Shown: in pieces, positions 7,008 through 7,029 of the stretch
Position numbering within the stretch: position 1 is the first letter of the stretch
How the letters are laid out: every line of letters starts with the position of its first letter
Source: Bacteroidales bacterium UBA4621
GTDB taxonomy: Bacteria > Bacteroidota > Bacteroidia > Bacteroidales > Paludibacteraceae
Assembly: GCA_002387325.1 (NCBI GenBank)
Contig: DGIN01000101.1
Coordinates: 21,081-28,109, forward strand
DNA: 7,029 nt
Reading direction: 5' to 3'
Program-made: the position numbers and the translations under genes
The notes under the pieces: generated by a model
Told to the model about the DNA's origin: nothing
The model's database searches: none
The model's input: the letters and a program-made list of their open reading frames with translations, nothing else

Positions 7008-7029
7008 ATGCATAAAGTGCATAAAAAGG
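7008..7029. repeat. Tandem TGCATAAA repeats at the right window edge
   Basis: TGCATAAA occurs at 7009-7016 and 7018-7025, a 9-bp period. GTGCATAAAAAG (7017-7028) is the exact reverse complement of 59-70, the right arm region of the inverted repeat upstream of cca. The element runs into the window edge, so a second inverted arm may lie just outside. The remaining sequence between here and rsfS (6901-7007) holds only the promoter and the AATATACAA pair. Confidence 0.6.

Overview
This looks like an ordinary chromosomal housekeeping segment from a Bacteroidales bacterium, most likely Bacteroides or a close relative. Four things point there: a TAnnTTTG-type promoter upstream of rsfS, Bacteroidetes-style FtsH features (for example the GAALGAAWYLPEERQ stretch), mostly weak Shine-Dalgarno sequences, and AT-rich gaps carrying short ATGCAT-like repeats. 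The genus is inferred from remembered family features, not from a search.

Layout. Positions 1-102 are an upstream region with an 11-bp tandem repeat and a TGCATAA-based inverted repeat. The + strand gene cca (103-1566) encodes an HD-domain class II CCA-adding enzyme. The convergent gap 1567-1710 holds a second TGCATAA-type inverted repeat right at the cca stop codon, then a strong hairpin (1655-1689) that can serve as a shared terminator. On the - strand, reading right to left, lies a compact three-gene unit: rsfS (6900-6538), ftsH (6526-4493, 11 nt after rsfS), and a 933-residue secreted M16 zinc peptidase of PqqL-like architecture (4512-1711), whose start overlaps the ftsH end by 20 nt. A good Bacteroides-type promoter sits about 40 nt upstream of rsfS. 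The right edge (7008-7029) again carries tandem TGCATAAA motifs.

How the genes fit together. rsfS (ribosome silencing), ftsH (inner-membrane AAA+ protease) and the M16 peptidase (predicted periplasmic) appear to be co-transcribed. They link translation shut-down, membrane protein quality control and envelope peptide degradation in one transcript. cca stands alone and handles tRNA 3'-end maturation and repair. All four proteins look intact, with their catalytic motifs present.

I see no strong candidate for an undescribed multi-gene system. The least explained signal is the family of short TGCATAA repeats in all three intergenic regions. It forms an inverted repeat on each side of cca and supplies the cca stop codon. 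The 20-nt ftsH/M16 overlap is the other point worth checking.
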